64,000 nt of DNA from Siphonodentalium dalli (GCA_032622095.1 CP136069.1:171360394-171424393), one strand, 5' to 3'. Positions 18,083 through 31,204 are shown, counted from the stretch's first letter. Notes: a model not told the origin generated them from the letters alone. Numbers and translations: made by a program.

Positions 18083-19208
18083 TTTTTTTTGGACGAAATA
18101 TTTCTGTTTTTTTTTATATTTAGATCATAGTGCACAGAAGTGCAGCCATGATGCAACGTGTTTATGGTCAATCAGATTTTGTAATAGTTATTTTATTTAT
18201 TTCCGATGAATTTTGGAACGACAAACACCGATATGATCAGGTATATATACACATTTAAAGATGGATGGTCTTTCTTTCCCGCTTGTTACACTCAACGAGC
18301 CGTAGAAAATTTATATGTTTTGTTACAAAAATAAATCGAAATAAAATTGATAGAAGCGTTTCCGGACAGGGGTCTTCGATTGATATCTATTATTTTATTC
18401 CCATGATACTATTTAAAACTTGTTATATGAAGCGATAGACCATCTTTAAGCTACAAGACCAACATACCGTGAGTGTTTTGATGATAATGTGTTTTTAATA
18501 TCTGATAAAATGTGGTATATTAGATTAATTTGTTGCTCATACTATAATATTTCAAACCATGCACATCCGAACGCATCGGGGAGCCGGGTCACCCCGATAC
18601 CTAAATTCTACATTTGGAAATTCCAATCCTGAGGCAGGTATCATTAGAATTGTAAATATGTTTCTGAAAAAGTTCACACATATAACCCACTGTTATTGTT
18701 ATTTTGTTTAGACCGAACGTCTTATATTTCCATGTATTCAGTAACATTTTATTCTGATATCTTCCCCAGAACATACTATCCGAAAGGGAATGCAAATACG
18801 ATTCAGTTTTTTTTTGGATCAAGGAGTGCATTTGGAACATCGACAAAAAAAAAACGATCTAGTCATGACCCTGGTACTTTTTGTACACGTCAAGGTGTCC
18901 CAATTGATATCGAGCGCGAACCCCGGCGTACACCGGGTGACCTGGTTAATATAAGAATCAGATTAGTTGCAACCTCAAACCTGACTAGATTAATACATTA
19001 CCTTCGACATTGTAAAGAATCGGAACTCGTGTTTTCAACAATAGCTCATTTGTCATATTGACATTATTCATGTAACCAGTCAGTTTGCATAACGGTTTAT
19101 AAACAAGAGTGATTTTACAACTGACGCGACGTGTCGAAAATATGCAATTCGATAAATGGCTTCAGTTAAAGAGGTGTTAATGGTTCTAACCCAGTTTTAT
19201 CAAACTTA
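18083..19208. other. No gene recognised
   Basis: Holds a 121-codon plus ORF (18696-19061) with no motif I know and no convincing splice sites; left uncalled. Confidence 0.3.
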
Positions 19209-19473
19209 TTAACACTTCAATGACTGGAGCTTCATGTTATTTTGCGAAAACTCTGTGACAATGCATTTTCTTATAGATGCGAGTCTCCCATGGGGAGCCT
19301 CGTATAAATATGTGAATACATTGGTCTAACAATATTTACCTTGACCTTTTAGGCCAGTGCATTCTTTTATATATTGGATGCTCCCTATGGTAGAGTCGCA
19401 TAAATAAGATAATGCACTGGCACAGGATCTCTAAAGCTGTACGAGCACAGCTCCCGCGCCATGAACACGTTAT
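19209..19473. mobile_element. Family B MITE, copy 2 (decayed)
   Basis: Left end TTAACACTTCAATGACTGGA, right end CTCCCGCGCCATGAACACGT. Two decayed hairpins inside (GCATTTTCTTATAGATGCGA and GCATTCTTTTATATATTGGA with partial mates). Confidence 0.6.
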
Positions 19474-19639
19474 GGTACGTGTTTATGACATTGAATTCTC
19501 GGAACACTCAGAAGACACTAACTTGTTTTACATTAAAATAATGTTCTATCCACGTAGTTCATATTATAGTTTCGATAGTTTCGAGAATATAATCATTGAA
19601 GTGAGTTTTCGGACAGGCCGTGTAAGATCCAGCATATCC

Positions 19640-19735
19640 TCGTGCAAATAGGTTCATATTGAACTTATTTGATTCTGATATGAGCCCATAGTGGACTTAT
19701 ACCCGTTATTCCGTTATATTTACACACTAAGTGTT
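19640..19735 (-). repeat. Dispersed repeat G, reverse copy
   Basis: Reverse complement contains GGAATAACGGGTATAAGTCC and AGAATCAAATAAGTTCAATA, matching the G-family copies at 22.3, 53.75 and 54.0 kb. Confidence 0.6.
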
Positions 19736-20064
19736 GTCATCACTAAATCCAGCATTCTGATTGGTCGGCGCCCACGTGGCTAGTTGCAGTTATTTCTCGG
19801 TGAATGCGTAACGCATCATAACACCAAGCTAATAACACCATCGATACGTCATTAGGTTTGGAAAGACGAACGCGTAATGCTTTGGGCGCATTTTGACTCG
19901 CGCAGGATTGACTTAATACATCATCGGGTTTCAACATGAAGAGAAATTGTTCCTATTAACTTTTGCCAAGGGTGCTATTGGGTATTTTGGGCTGATCTTG
20001 TCACGATACACTTTTCGATTTAAATATATTTACAAAAGCGGCTTTTTCGCTAAATGTATATAAA

Positions 20065-20228
20065 TATAAGGATTAACTGTCATGTGGACTATTTTTATGG
20101 AGATGTAACGGTGAGGTAAGTGGACATAACTTGTATGTAAAACCCTTCGGGTTTTACACAAGTTATGTCCACTTACCCCACCGTTACATCTCCATAAAAA
20201 CAGTCCACATGACAGTTAATCCTTATTT
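20065..20228. repeat. 164-bp near-perfect palindrome
   Basis: ATAAGGATTAACTGTCATGT ... AAGTGGACATAACTTGT is mirrored on the right, meeting at AAACCCTTCGGGTTTTACA. Arms are about 75 bp with two or three mismatches (for example TGAGGTAAG against CTTACCCCA). Short central loop. Confidence 0.88.
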
Positions 20229-20401
20229 ATGGCACGGGCCAGTGAAAACATATCTGGTAAATCGATGTCGGTTAATATATTATATAGATCGTAATTTGTT
20301 TCTAATAATACCGATGTCGGATTATTTGTGTTTTTCAAAATAAGTTCAATATGAGCTTAATTTCAGAAGAACAGACTGGATTATGATTACCCTTCAAAAC
20401 A

Positions 20402-20787
20402 TTAGAGACCTTTCGCAAAATCACGATTAAGGATATGACATATTGTCCTATAGTAAGGTGGACACATTCATAACTTACTTACGATGGTTAATTGGTAAGA
20501 CGGCATACGCCCCACTCTATTCGGTTACACATATAGCTGATGGAAAAAGTAATGTGTGTCTCTTTCAGATCCCATGTTCTTATATACACCACCCGGATAA
20601 TGTTAGAGTGTCCCCAAGCAGGACCGGTGGCACATCCTTGACACATCTTAGCCTAATTAAACTGAGTGGGGTATATTTCGTCTCACATAAGAACCCCCGT
20701 GCGTAAAAATATAATTTTGGTCGTATACTGACATAATATATTATTGATATCCGTAATCGTAATCGTTATTTTGCGAAAGGTCTCTAA
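20402..20787. mobile_element. Family E MITE, copy 2
   Basis: TTAGAGACCTTTCGCAAAAT at the left and ATTTTGCGAAAGGTCTCTAA at the right. The interior matches 13,583-13,992 (GACGGCATACGCCCCACTCT; GACCGGTGGCACATCC once instead of twice). Confidence 0.8.
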
Positions 20788-20819
20788 GTATGCCGGACCG
20801 CAGGTTACTGCCAACAACA

Positions 20820-21268
20820 GGAACACATACAATGGCTAAATACATGGTCAAAATGCACACGCACAATGGCTAAATACATGTACACGGTCAAAGTGCACAC
20901 GTACAATGGCTAAATATACAAGGTCAAAGGCGCACATACAATGGCTAAATACACGGTCAAAAGGCACACGTACAATGGCTAAATACACGGTCAAAAGGCA
21001 CACGTACAATGGCTAAATACACGGTCAAAATGCACACGTACAATGGCTAACTACACGGTCAAAATGCACACGTACAATGGCCAAATACACGGTCAAAGAC
21101 ACACGTACAATGGCTAAATACACGATCAAAAGGCACGCATCCAATGGCTAAATGCACGGTCAAAAGGCATACACACAATGGATAAATAAATGGTCAAAAG
21201 GCACCCGTACAGTGGCTAAATATACGGCCAATGGCACACACACAATGGCTAAATAGATGGTCAAAAGC
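20820..21268. repeat. 33-34-bp minisatellite, about 13 copies
   Basis: Unit CACACGTACAATGGCTAAAT followed by ACACGGTCAAAAGG, with small variants; spacing of AATGGC is 34, 40, 35, 34 and so on. Confidence 0.95.
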
Positions 21269-21743
21269 ACGCTGATATTTGTCTTCGGTTATATGTTGTG
21301 AATACACGCGTCTAAAATATAAATGTATAAACAGGCTATCAGCATCTGGCCGCTTGTTTTTCTATCTGCGGATAGTTTATATATTTGGTATACAACGCGT
21401 ACATTTAAATATTATATATGAGTTGGTACTGAATATCAGCATCTATAGTATAAGTGCATGTATATATCATGTATTTGTTGACCTATTTTGATCCCGGGAA
21501 CGAGACAAAGGTGAGCAGATGCAATGTTTATATGGAGGTTTGAGATCTTCAGTCAATATCATTCGATTGTTCTAACATCTGATTCCCCAAACTAACTTCG
21601 AACGATGTCGGTGTACACCGTAGGTTTACCATAATACTATAACGAATCGCAAGACTGGCAAGCACTACCTACGCAGTGATGCTGTGACCTCACATTTTTT
21701 CGCACCAATCGCGAAAGCATGTAACAATACAGGTTGTATCTTG

Positions 21744-22078
21744 TTTTATCACATAATTTGCCCATAAAAGCAGTTTCATAATTATCGATAAGAGACACGT
21801 TTAATATCAGCGCGTGCGATGACGTCACACCGTTCTTCAAATGACTTGCGATCGCTGCAGTTTATTATCGTTGTTTTCGATGGATATTTCGCATTGCTTC
21901 GCGTTTATTTGATCATGTGATAAAAAGTATCTCACACTCGTCCTATTTTATACGTAATTTATCAACCTCGTCCACTAAATTCTATATGAGCCTCGGTAAA
22001 CCTCGGCTCAAATCGAATTTAGTGAACTCGGTTGATAAATTCCGTATAAAATAGAAACTCATGTGAGATCCTCTATAT
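21744..22078 (+). repeat. Repeat F, left copy of an inverted pair
   Basis: TTTATCACATAATTTGCCCA ... GATCATGTGATAAAAAGTAT, then an imperfect palindrome of about 150 bp around TCGGTAAACCTCGGCTC. Its reverse complement lies at 25,846-26,172, with matching order and roughly 90% similarity by eye. Confidence 0.82.
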
Positions 22079-22199
22079 CTATTCCGCTAACTGGTTAAAA
22101 AGAGAGAGCTCGTTTCGACTGTTGACCAAGTTGATGCTTTTCTATCACATCGGTCCAGTCTGTTCTGGATCATAAGTCCAATCTGTACGTATTTGGAGG

Positions 22200-22420
22200 T
22201 CGAAATATAGGTTTATTATGAACATGAACCTATTTCAAATAGAAATAGGACCAATAAGGCACTATTTGAGAATTATAACAGACAAGGCTGTTTGCAATGG
22301 TAATGTGTTTTCACTGTGGCCCGCGCCATTCAATTGAATAACGGGTATAAGTTCACTGTGGGCTTAAATCATAATCAAATAATCAAATATGAACCTATGT
22401 GAACCATTGAACATATGTGA
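22200..22420 (+). repeat. Dispersed repeat G
   Basis: GTGTTTTCACTGTGGCCCGC, GAATAACGGGTATAAGTTCA and repeated AATATGAACCTAT motifs. Confidence 0.6.
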
Positions 22421-22619
22421 ATTTTTTGGTTCAACATGAACCATTGAACCTATCTGCACGAGAATACATGAATGATGACATGTTAATATCTTCAAAGAAT
22501 AAAGGCTTCGAATATTGCTATTTTTTCTAAATGTATTTTTGTCCATGAAACTTGACAAAGGGATATATCATTTGTTTATGAATTGTGTACCGTCTTAGTT
22601 CGTGAATTTCGTGTCACGT

Positions 22620-23040
22620 ATTCGTGTCACGTTAAACGGCCAATGCTCATTTGAGCCTCCAACTTAGGCCTATGTGTTAGTAATTTATAAGTCGGGCCAG
22701 ATAGGTTGATATAGGGCACCAAATACCGTTTCTATGTTTTATATTGACCAACGCCATGGTAATGTCCCAACTGTTTTCATTTTGTTGGCACAAAAGTACG
22801 ATTGACTCTTTAAAGCTCTTTAGTTTGATACCACGGTAATGAACAATGAACGCTGTTTTTGTTTCGTGCTCAAGACTTATGGAAAACCAACTTTTATAAA
22901 TGATATGACCTCAGTGAATCTCTCTTTGGTATACAAAGTCCGTACATAACTATTCAACGTATATATCGACCTATTTAAATCTCGGGAACCAAACCACGAT
23001 GTAACACTTGCAAGGGGTCACAATTTCAGCCTTCAAACCG
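22620..23040 (+). repeat. Old dispersed repeat shared with 31.2-31.7 kb
   Basis: Same order of motifs in both places: TTAAACGG..CAATG-CTCATT, ATAGGTTGATA, a TACC..GCCATGGT block, and finally ATCGACCTATTT followed by TCGGGA. Diverged; type unknown. Confidence 0.4.
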
Positions 23041-23352
23041 ATGTGGGGCTTAAATTGTGGCAGCAATGGTAATTAAATGATGTAAGATATGTTGATTAAA
23101 TTGTGCCAGCGGTGGTGATTAAATTGTGCCAGCTATGGTGATTAAATGGTACCAGCTATGGTGATTAAATTGTGCCAGCTACGGCGATTAAATGGTTCCA
23201 GATATGGTGATAAAATTGTGCCAGCTATCGTGATTAAATTGTCCCAGCTATGGTGTTTAAATTGTGCTAGATATGTTGATTAAATTGTACCATCCATGGT
23301 GATTAAGTGGTGTCAGCTATGGTGATTAATTGGTACCAGCTATGGTGATTAA
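23040..23352. repeat. 24-bp minisatellite, about 13 copies
   Basis: Unit near GTGCCAGCTATGGTGATTAA ATT, with frequent substitutions. Confidence 0.95.
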
Positions 23353-23879
23353 AGATGCACTGTCCAATTTCACACCATAAGACCACATTATGTGCGTTTT
23401 CTATATAAAAACATAATTAGATCGGACCCATGAAACCATTAATAAGTTTTATGGCCAAATATCGACTTACAAAGGAGGACGTTTTAGTGTGCGTCTTGTG
23501 TTTTTCAATTATCGCCTCTTATGAAGAGCTTCTGTTGCCCAAAAAGCGGCAGATCCTAAAGGGTGCTCTCAGTTATGAACGTGTGTTATCACATTCGACC
23601 AGTTACTTATTTATTATATTGCGGATTTCCGTGATGCATGTGTTGATTGCAAGTATTTTACATTTTCCTTTGTATGTTATAGGGGAAATTGGCATGTTTT
23701 GATTATTTGGGTCAAATCGCACCGTGGATTTAACTGTATAAATTCAATTAAACTCAAATTATCCAGACCCAGGATCCACGGTCCAATTTGACACCAAATA
23801 ACTCAGAATATTAATATGCCAATTTTCCGCTTACTGGGCAAATGGAAATGAATTTTTTTTTGCAATTAGCAGTATGTTA

Positions 23880-24058
23880 ATAAATCGGGACATGTATCAC
23901 ACATGTATCGTATCGCACATGCATCGTATCACACATGTATCGTATCACACATGCATCGTATCACACATGCATCGTATCACGCATGTATCGTATCACACAT
24001 GCATCGTATCACACATGTATCACACATGCATCGTATCACACATGCATCGTATCACACA
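23880..24058. repeat. 16-bp minisatellite
   Basis: Unit CATGCATCGTATCACA (or CATGTATCGTATCACA), about ten copies, one shortened. ORFs here merely translate the repeat. Confidence 0.95.
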
Positions 24059-25845
24059 GATATCCCGGAAATCCATAAAATCATCCATGAGTAATTCGTC
24101 GAAAACGATCACGAAAGCTCATGCTTGAGAAATATCTTGATACGCTTGCCTGACCACTGCCATCACGTTCACGATATGTGAGGAAATATCTCATGTTTTA
24201 TTAAAGACTGTGCTCGATTACAATTTATTATGCATTATTCTGAGAAACCAAACTGTCCATATTCATTTGAAAATTGTCTGGATCAAATTCAAATGTATTT
24301 GCAACCAACAAAACTCTTATAGGTTATTGGATTTAATTACGTGTTGTTAGTAGTAAGATCAGCGTAGCGAGGAGACTGAACTCTGCTTTGAATTTTGCTT
24401 TTGATAACGGAAAGAATGGACACTTTTTATAACATACGATTATTGGAAGTTTTGCCAGGTTGACAATAATTAATAACGTGAACCTGTTCGAACTTCCTCT
24501 TTTGAAGGCCGATATCTGAACACAAAAAAACTCATCATAAATGGGTACTGTACGCTAAATCAGGCCATTTATGGCACCATCTCCTTTTATTCTCAACAGA
24601 ATATATCCAACAAATGAATTAATTTGAGCCATGGATTAGTGCACAAAACACGCGTGTACTCCTTGAACAATGCAAACAACATCGTAATTATAATGAAAAT
24701 GAATGTATGACCCCAGTCATAAATTCATTTTCGTTGTAATTACCATATTGACGCTATCCACATTTGTAATGACGATATCTTCACAAGTTGGAAACACAAT
24801 GCGTGACATACAGGTTCTTTAGGTTTGTGTTATCTATTAAATTTGGACATCTAACGGTTTGGTTAATTTAGTGATGTATTCACAAGCGGAATTGCGCCGT
24901 ATAAACATTTACGCACTACTATAACCGCCTCTACATGCATACATACGTGTATATACTTCGGATGCATTATAGTCTATTCTGTCTTCTGAAACAGTAAATA
25001 TGGTGTACATTTTCCTTAACCCTTTACATACTAAACGGATTCTCCCAGTTAGTTCATGTGTCGGAATGGCATATTATTAATTTGGAGGGATGTTAAAGCC
25101 ACGTGGTGCTTTGCTCTCCAAAAATAACGCCTAATAATATTTGCTTTAGAATTTTTCCCGGTATCAAACTACGTCGATACATACTTTGAACTACGTTTCC
25201 ACAGACATTATGCCATATAAATACGCATTGAAGTTAGACAAAAATTTAGCTTTGAACATGGTGCTTGTGTCCCAAACAAACAACATCCATTTGCACGGTA
25301 TGGAACAGAAAAAAAACCTTCCTTGTAATTCTATTCCTGATGTGGCAGAAATAAACAGCGTTTATTTCACTTCTGTGCTAAACAATTCAAGACAGCTGGA
25401 ACATGGCTGTGACTATGGCAAGTATTTTTCAGAGCATATGAAGCCGGTAAATCAATATTTCGTGTATTTATCAACCTATCTTATACCACCATTCCAAATT
25501 ACGTAGACAAATTTTGGAAGCCCGAATGAACAATGTCCGTTTAAGGGGATAAAATGTGACGATAGATAAATAAAAGTACGGAAGGATCCCTATTTATTGA
25601 GGAAAATGTTCAGACAATATGTTCAACAAATGACCTAAGTTGAACTTATTTTCTGAACATTTCCTATGGAATAAATACTCGAAAAGGATATGATCGCGCG
25701 GGTGTCTATGGAAAGGACAATTCATCACTCGAGACCAAAATATATCATGAAGAAATTTTATATCGCGGAAATGGCCACGAATAAGCCTAGGCTTACTGCC
25801 AGATCCCTTTATCTCATATGAATGTTTGTGTATGTTATATATAGA
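24059..25845. other. No gene recognised
   Basis: Between minisatellite and repeat F. Contains a 106-codon plus ORF (25186-25506) with no recognised motif, left uncalled. Confidence 0.35.
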
Positions 25846-26172
25846 GGATCTCACATGAGTTTCTATTTTATACGGAATTTATCAACCGAGTTCACTAAAT
25901 TCGATTTGAGCCGAGGTTTACCGAGGCTCAAATAGAATTTAGAGGACGAGGTTGATAAATTACGTATAAAATAGGACGAGTGTGAGATACCTTTTATCAC
26001 ATGATCAAATAAACCCGAAGCAACGCGAAATATTCATCGAAAACAACAATCATGAACTACAGCGATCGCAAGTTATTTGAAGAACGCCGTGACGTCATCG
26101 CACGCGCTGATATTAAACGTGTCTATTACCGATAATTATGAAACTGCTTTTATGGCCAAATTATGTGATAAA
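25846..26172 (-). repeat. Repeat F, right copy of an inverted pair
   Basis: Reverse complement of 21,744-22,078, starting ATATAGAGGATCTCACATGA and ending GCCAAATTATGTGATAAA. The two copies face each other across 3.8 kb that contains no transposase. Confidence 0.82.
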
Positions 26173-29100
26173 TGTATTTATGTGTCTTTTTGAGAAATAA
26201 AATATTGTTTACACTAATAAATACTCGTCGATGTTCATTCTGCGTAGAAAGGGTTAAAGTGATGCGAAATGCCCATTTGATGTGTTCCGAACGGGATAAC
26301 GAATAATCATGCCAAAATAAGTAATTTTCATTAATTTTATGTCAAAATAGTCATTGTTATAAATGAATTAATACACGCATGGACCATTATTGGCACAATC
26401 ATTGTAATGTTCAATGCCCAACAATGCGTCCGAATACAGTAATAAATATTTACAGTTATGCGTAGTTCAACCCTTTTCTGAAATGGTACAGTCGATGTGG
26501 TTGGAAATTTCTAAAATAACTGATTTGTTTTATTCAATGACATAAGTTCACAATGTGTCTTTAAAACCACCCAGTTCCACTTAAGTCACACTTACATCCA
26601 GTGGCACGATAGCTTGGGAATGCGAGCGAAGCGGAAATTGCCGAGTTGTTGATAATATCGTAACGGATAGCTAAACAGTGTGCGTCCGGAACGGACTCGA
26701 ATGTATAGAAACGGGCCGATTTGTCCTAGAACAATGATGCATTTGCGACTAATTACGTCGTGAAGGCCAAAATGTCCACTTAAATTATTCCAATAAGCTA
26801 TATGTTCATAACGGCGGCAACATTTTCGTTTGTAATGTGAGGGTTGCTCTTCCGCGAAAAACTATATAAAAACTCACCAAGAACGTGACTGTCAATTTCA
26901 TATTTGCTGGTGTTGAAATTCTTGCGAGGAGATGAGTGAGGGTGTTTTATATAAATGTCCGGTATTTATACCCGTTTTCGTGACTTACTCTGTAACGACT
27001 GCGATACGTATCCGGAGTCATTAATAATAGCGAGCGGGACAATTGGATGTGACCAGCCTAATCCATCGTCCCTGTCTCCCTTAATTGTCATACTATAGAA
27101 ACCTCCTCTTTGTGATCTGTCAGGTTAGTGAAGGGAATGATTGGTTATGCGAACTACGTCATACTCTTCGTCGTACCTCACGTTTATGGTGCACAGTTTG
27201 GGTCAAACATTAAACTATTTGCGACCCATATCGATAAATAGTACATGCCAAATGTGTATTGGCAACAAGGGCACTCGAGAACAAAGCATACCTGTGTACT
27301 CAATTGGGACCTCGATTGCACTATCAACACGACGTTCTTTGTGATATGTGATCCATTTTTAAATGTGGCTCCATTCAGAAACAGGTCTAGCTTTTTAATT
27401 TCATTGCGAGCAAAGATCATGAAAGCATATCACGAAGAAAATTTGGATTTATATATTACCTGCCCATTCATTGCTTATGTATGCTTTGTCCGTATATATT
27501 CTTCAATATCACTTTATGGATCAGCATGAATGCCTGTATCAATTATATTTCGCACGAAACGTAATTTGAGTACATGTAGTTATATTAAACGTACATGGGT
27601 TCATTTGAACAATTGCGCGAAATATCATACTGTGTATATGGTAGTTGTGGCAATAAATAAGTCACGATACATTACCACCAAGAAACCATCAGATAAAAAT
27701 AGACACGAGTTTAGTAACTAAAGCACGATAGAAACGTTTTAGAGGGAGTGTCAGGATGAGGGGTCATTTATCTGGATATAATATGGTTTCCATGGCAACC
27801 GCGTCAACTATTTGGAGAACAGTTGAAAAAGCCGACTGTTGGCAAACCGATGAGCTTTGTGATTGAATAAATGAAGTGAAATCATAGTGCCATCAATTGC
27901 CCATCGAACGGACTGGGCCACTAGGACATTTTGGGTCAAGGTCAATTACTACGGTCAAGGTCCTTGGGGAAAAACACTGTACACGACCTCTCCGAAGCTA
28001 AACAGTCAAAAAAGTGCAAAGTAAGAACAGCTCACAAAATGTGTTTGGATTGGCTTTCCGGTGAAATCGAGGTCGTAAAATCCGATTCTGCAAAAAACGA
28101 TTTCGCGCCAAATGGCTGCCTATAATATAATATAAATATAAATGTCTGCGTGAGCGCTATATCCCAAAATATTACTGGGAAAATCCTTCGCGCGAAAAGT
28201 TTCATGGGTTCTTGTCAGTATTAGCTCATTGCATGGTCAAAAATTCAAACTGATAGTCAAAAGGACATTGAAAACATAAGGAAGAATATAACTTATATAC
28301 ATAAACGATTTTTAAAAGAACAAAGAAAAACAAACAATACGTTTGTAGGGAGGGGTCTCATATTCATTGTGTACATATTGTATATAAAATATTCTATATG
28401 TGTTTTGAATGTTACGCATTAATTTGTGTGTTTGCAATAAAGCATTCATTCGACGTTTCTTAAGCGCACCGACGATATGTGAACTATCATGTTTTAGTTT
28501 ATAAAGTCCAAAAAAATAGTGTTTGTTTTGGTCTGATCGTCTCATAAAGGGTGGCTGTGTCTAAATGTACAATATAAAGCGATTTGTGTAATCTTAAGTA
28601 ACAACAAGAACATTAACAATACGCCATGTGTGAGTGTCAATGGAACGGATGTCCACATCGCTTTCTATTGCAAGAAAATGTGTTTGTAGATCAAAGTATA
28701 TCAACTTTCACTTGATTTGAGTACGATATCACTGAATTATATCAATTTACAGATGAAACAAAATTCCGGAATACGATCACGCCAAATTGATATTCTGATT
28801 CTTCTAATACTATTTCCAGACGAATGTGTCAAATGAAATGTTAGATTTATGTCACCACATACAGGTTTTAATAGATTTTCGATAAATTATCAGTAGATGT
28901 CTTGAATTGAATGTCATATAATTCGTGATTTCTTTTTTCTGTATGGCGTGTGCGAATATCTAAGTGTCCCAATCCACCGTCCGTTATGTAATTGTGGTTA
29001 CGTCGCAAAAAACTGAAACTTCTAATATATCGTATGGCTCGAGTCAAAACTATATTTAATATATATTTTCGTGTTGATTAGCTGCGGTTCATTTAAGTAT

Positions 29101-29230
29101 GCGTGTGTAATCAGCAGGGTCCGCGCTGGACCAAAATTTACGTTTGCCAAATAATTTGCCAAATGAAAATATTTTTTGCCAAATTCTTTTATCATACATT
29201 GTAATTCAATTGAGTATTTGTCACTAAAAT
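26173..29230. other. No gene recognised
   Basis: About 3 kb with only short ORFs. A 94-codon plus ORF at 27245-27529 (S-L-R-A-K-I-M-K-A-Y-H-E-E-N) weakly resembles one at 30705-30917 (A-L-R-S-K-I-K-E-F-Y-R-T-E-N). This may be an old shared repeat and is not strong enough to call a gene. Confidence 0.3.
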
Positions 29231-29284
29231 CAAGCATTCTGATTGGCCGAGAGCGGCTAACTTTCGTTTTCGATTCACCGACAT

Positions 29285-29480
29285 CGGCCGCTTCAGCGTG
29301 CATCAAATCTGAATGTAGCACGGTCAAATGTAATCGGCGCAGAACGAGTAGCGAAACGAGCACACCCGCGCGTTGTTGTCTATAGATACCGTTCATCGGC
29401 CGCTTCAGCGTGCATCAAATCTGAATGTGGTACGGTACAATTTGATCGGCGCAGAACGGAGTAGCGAAACGAGCCAACCC
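29285..29480. repeat. 112-bp tandem duplication
   Basis: CGGCCGCTTCAGCGTGCATC starts at 29285 and again at 29397, each followed by AAATCTGAATGT and CGGCGCAGAACG. Upstream CAAGCATTCTGATTGGCCGA also resembles 19,750 (CCAGCATTCTGATTGGTCGG). Confidence 0.8.
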
Positions 29481-29653
29481 GCCCCACGGGAAATGGTTAC
29501 GGAGCAGTGTTCCGAGTAACGCAATGGACACACCCAATGATTTGTGCACGGTGACAACGGCGAAATGAAAGTCTCGATTCGTGTCATGAAAATGACTAAA
29601 TGATACTTTTTATACAGTTGTTTTGCAAATTCCTTGCTAGATTGAATTACAAT

Positions 29654-29799
29654 GGAGATAAACGTACCCTGTTTCGTTGTACATTCTGGGATTCGAGCAT
29701 GAAAACAGTTTGTGAACTCGCCGGCAAGCCGGCTCGTTCACAAACTGTTTTCATGCTCGAATCCCAGAATGTACAACTCAACAGGGTATGTTTATCTCC
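29654..29799. repeat. 146-bp near-perfect palindrome
   Basis: GGAGATAAACGTACCCTGTT ... CAGTTTGTGAACTCGCCGG mirrored by CCGGCTCGTTCACAAACTG ... ACAGGGTATGTTTATCTCC. Arms are about 70 bp with a centre of only a few bases (CAAG). Confidence 0.88.
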
Positions 29800-30368
29800 T
29801 AAATAATAAACCAATCACCGAACAATAAAATTGTAGAATGGTTGCTTCACCAGAAGGGCACATTACAAGGTATTAGCTACGTAAACACCACCCCGGGCAT
29901 TCCCCTCCAAAAAGTACCTGCTATAACAAATTAACACATTTTGGTGAAGTTTCATGCTTTAGATACTAAGGTCACAAAATCATATTTATCTTGTTCTGAT
30001 ATATAATGCATCGTGGCTTATGAACGGCCACAAATACTAATTATGCTGGGGATTGCTGGTATGAATAACGCACTAGTGTTCGCGTGAGAAAATTAATAAA
30101 AAATAGACCAACACTTTTTTTCTATGACCTTGACCGTATAAATTTATCTTTATCCCATATGTCCCAGTGACCCAGTCCGTTTGATTGAACATTAACGGCA
30201 CCATATGTTAGCACCATTTCTTCATAAACAGGTCTCATTAGTTCTCAACAGTGGCCGTTACCATGGGAACCTGATTGCATGACGGCGCAGGATCCCCACC
30301 CGAGCACTCCCTCCAGATTGGGGTCCTACCACAACATTGTATAATCTAACAATGAGTTCAAGCTGTTA

Positions 30369-30557
30369 AACTCGTCGACCATGTGCGGCAAACAAACGAC
30401 CAACCAACAGCGAGTAATTGGCAACTGCACCAGATAACCATTTCGAGTTAAACAGTTCATGATGGAAACATGTGGATTTGAACCCTCATCGCCAGCGCTG
30501 AAGGGCGAAACGACTTCGAGTTGTACCCTAACCGACTGAGCCACAGGGGCCCCTCAT
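30369..30557 (-). mobile_element. tRNA-derived SINE, copy 2
   Basis: On the minus strand: GGGGCCCCTGTGGCTCAGTC (box A), then GATGAGGGTTCAAATCCACA (box B, well kept) and a body matching 12,595-12,784. Better preserved than copy 1. Confidence 0.78.
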
Positions 30558-31204
30558 CTCATCCAGAAAGTTTCACCCTATTACTAAGAAAGATAGCAGT
30601 ACAGTGTCATGCTTTAGTCAATACAGTCACGAGTCAACCCTTAATGGACCCCACCACAGACGCCATGTTCGCCATACCAGGAATATTCTAACAATGAACG
30701 TTTTGTGTTGTTTCACGCTGAAAAAAATCTGGACCCGAGTTTTCAGCATAGTGAAGAGAATGATCCCGTAATTGTAATTGCGCTGCGATCAAAGATCAAG
30801 GAATTTTATCGAACTGAAAATTCGGATGCCATATTTATAACCCGTCATCGATATATTTACACCTTAATATACACCCGTGTGGGCCCGGGGTTGAATATGT
30901 CCACCGCCCCACTGTGAGTGGTATGACTCCTTGGTGTGTCACTCTATTTGACAGGCAGTGTGGTGCACCCCGCGAGGTTTGGAGTAGGAGACATTTGTGC
31001 AACATGTACTTGATCGGCCGTATCACGACAACGATCTGGCGGTGCAGCTTAGGGCAATCTCACACGACTTCCCCGTCAAGTAAATTTTGGGCTGAAGTTT
31101 GTTCTCTCTCCTGATTGAATATTCAAAATAAGTTCTATCTGACACTCTTCGTAACTTAACATATCTAATACCAGCCTGTTCAATCAATCAATCGCTATAT
31201 AATC

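Larger units (their letters stand above)
15701..18600. other. Nearly featureless AT-rich block
   Basis: No long ORF, splice-flanked block or TE end is seen in about 2.9 kb, apart from a direct repeat pair (17,302 and 18,031) and a lone hairpin-module half at 17,881-17,915 (CAGTGCATTCTCTTATATAA). Confidence 0.4.

Noticed and set aside
18696-19061. 121-codon plus ORF
   Set aside because: No known motif, no splice context and low-complexity A-runs; treated as chance.
23874-24128. Repetitive ORFs of H-T-C-I-V-S-H-M type
   Set aside because: A 16-bp minisatellite is open in more than one frame, which is not evidence of a protein.
25186-25506. 106-codon plus ORF
   Set aside because: No recognisable domain and no supporting exon signals; cannot be told from chance.
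27245-30917. Similarity between short ORFs at 27.3 and 30.8 kb (LR-KI---Y--EN)
   Set aside because: Only about 15 residues resemble each other by eye; not enough to claim a gene or a repeat.
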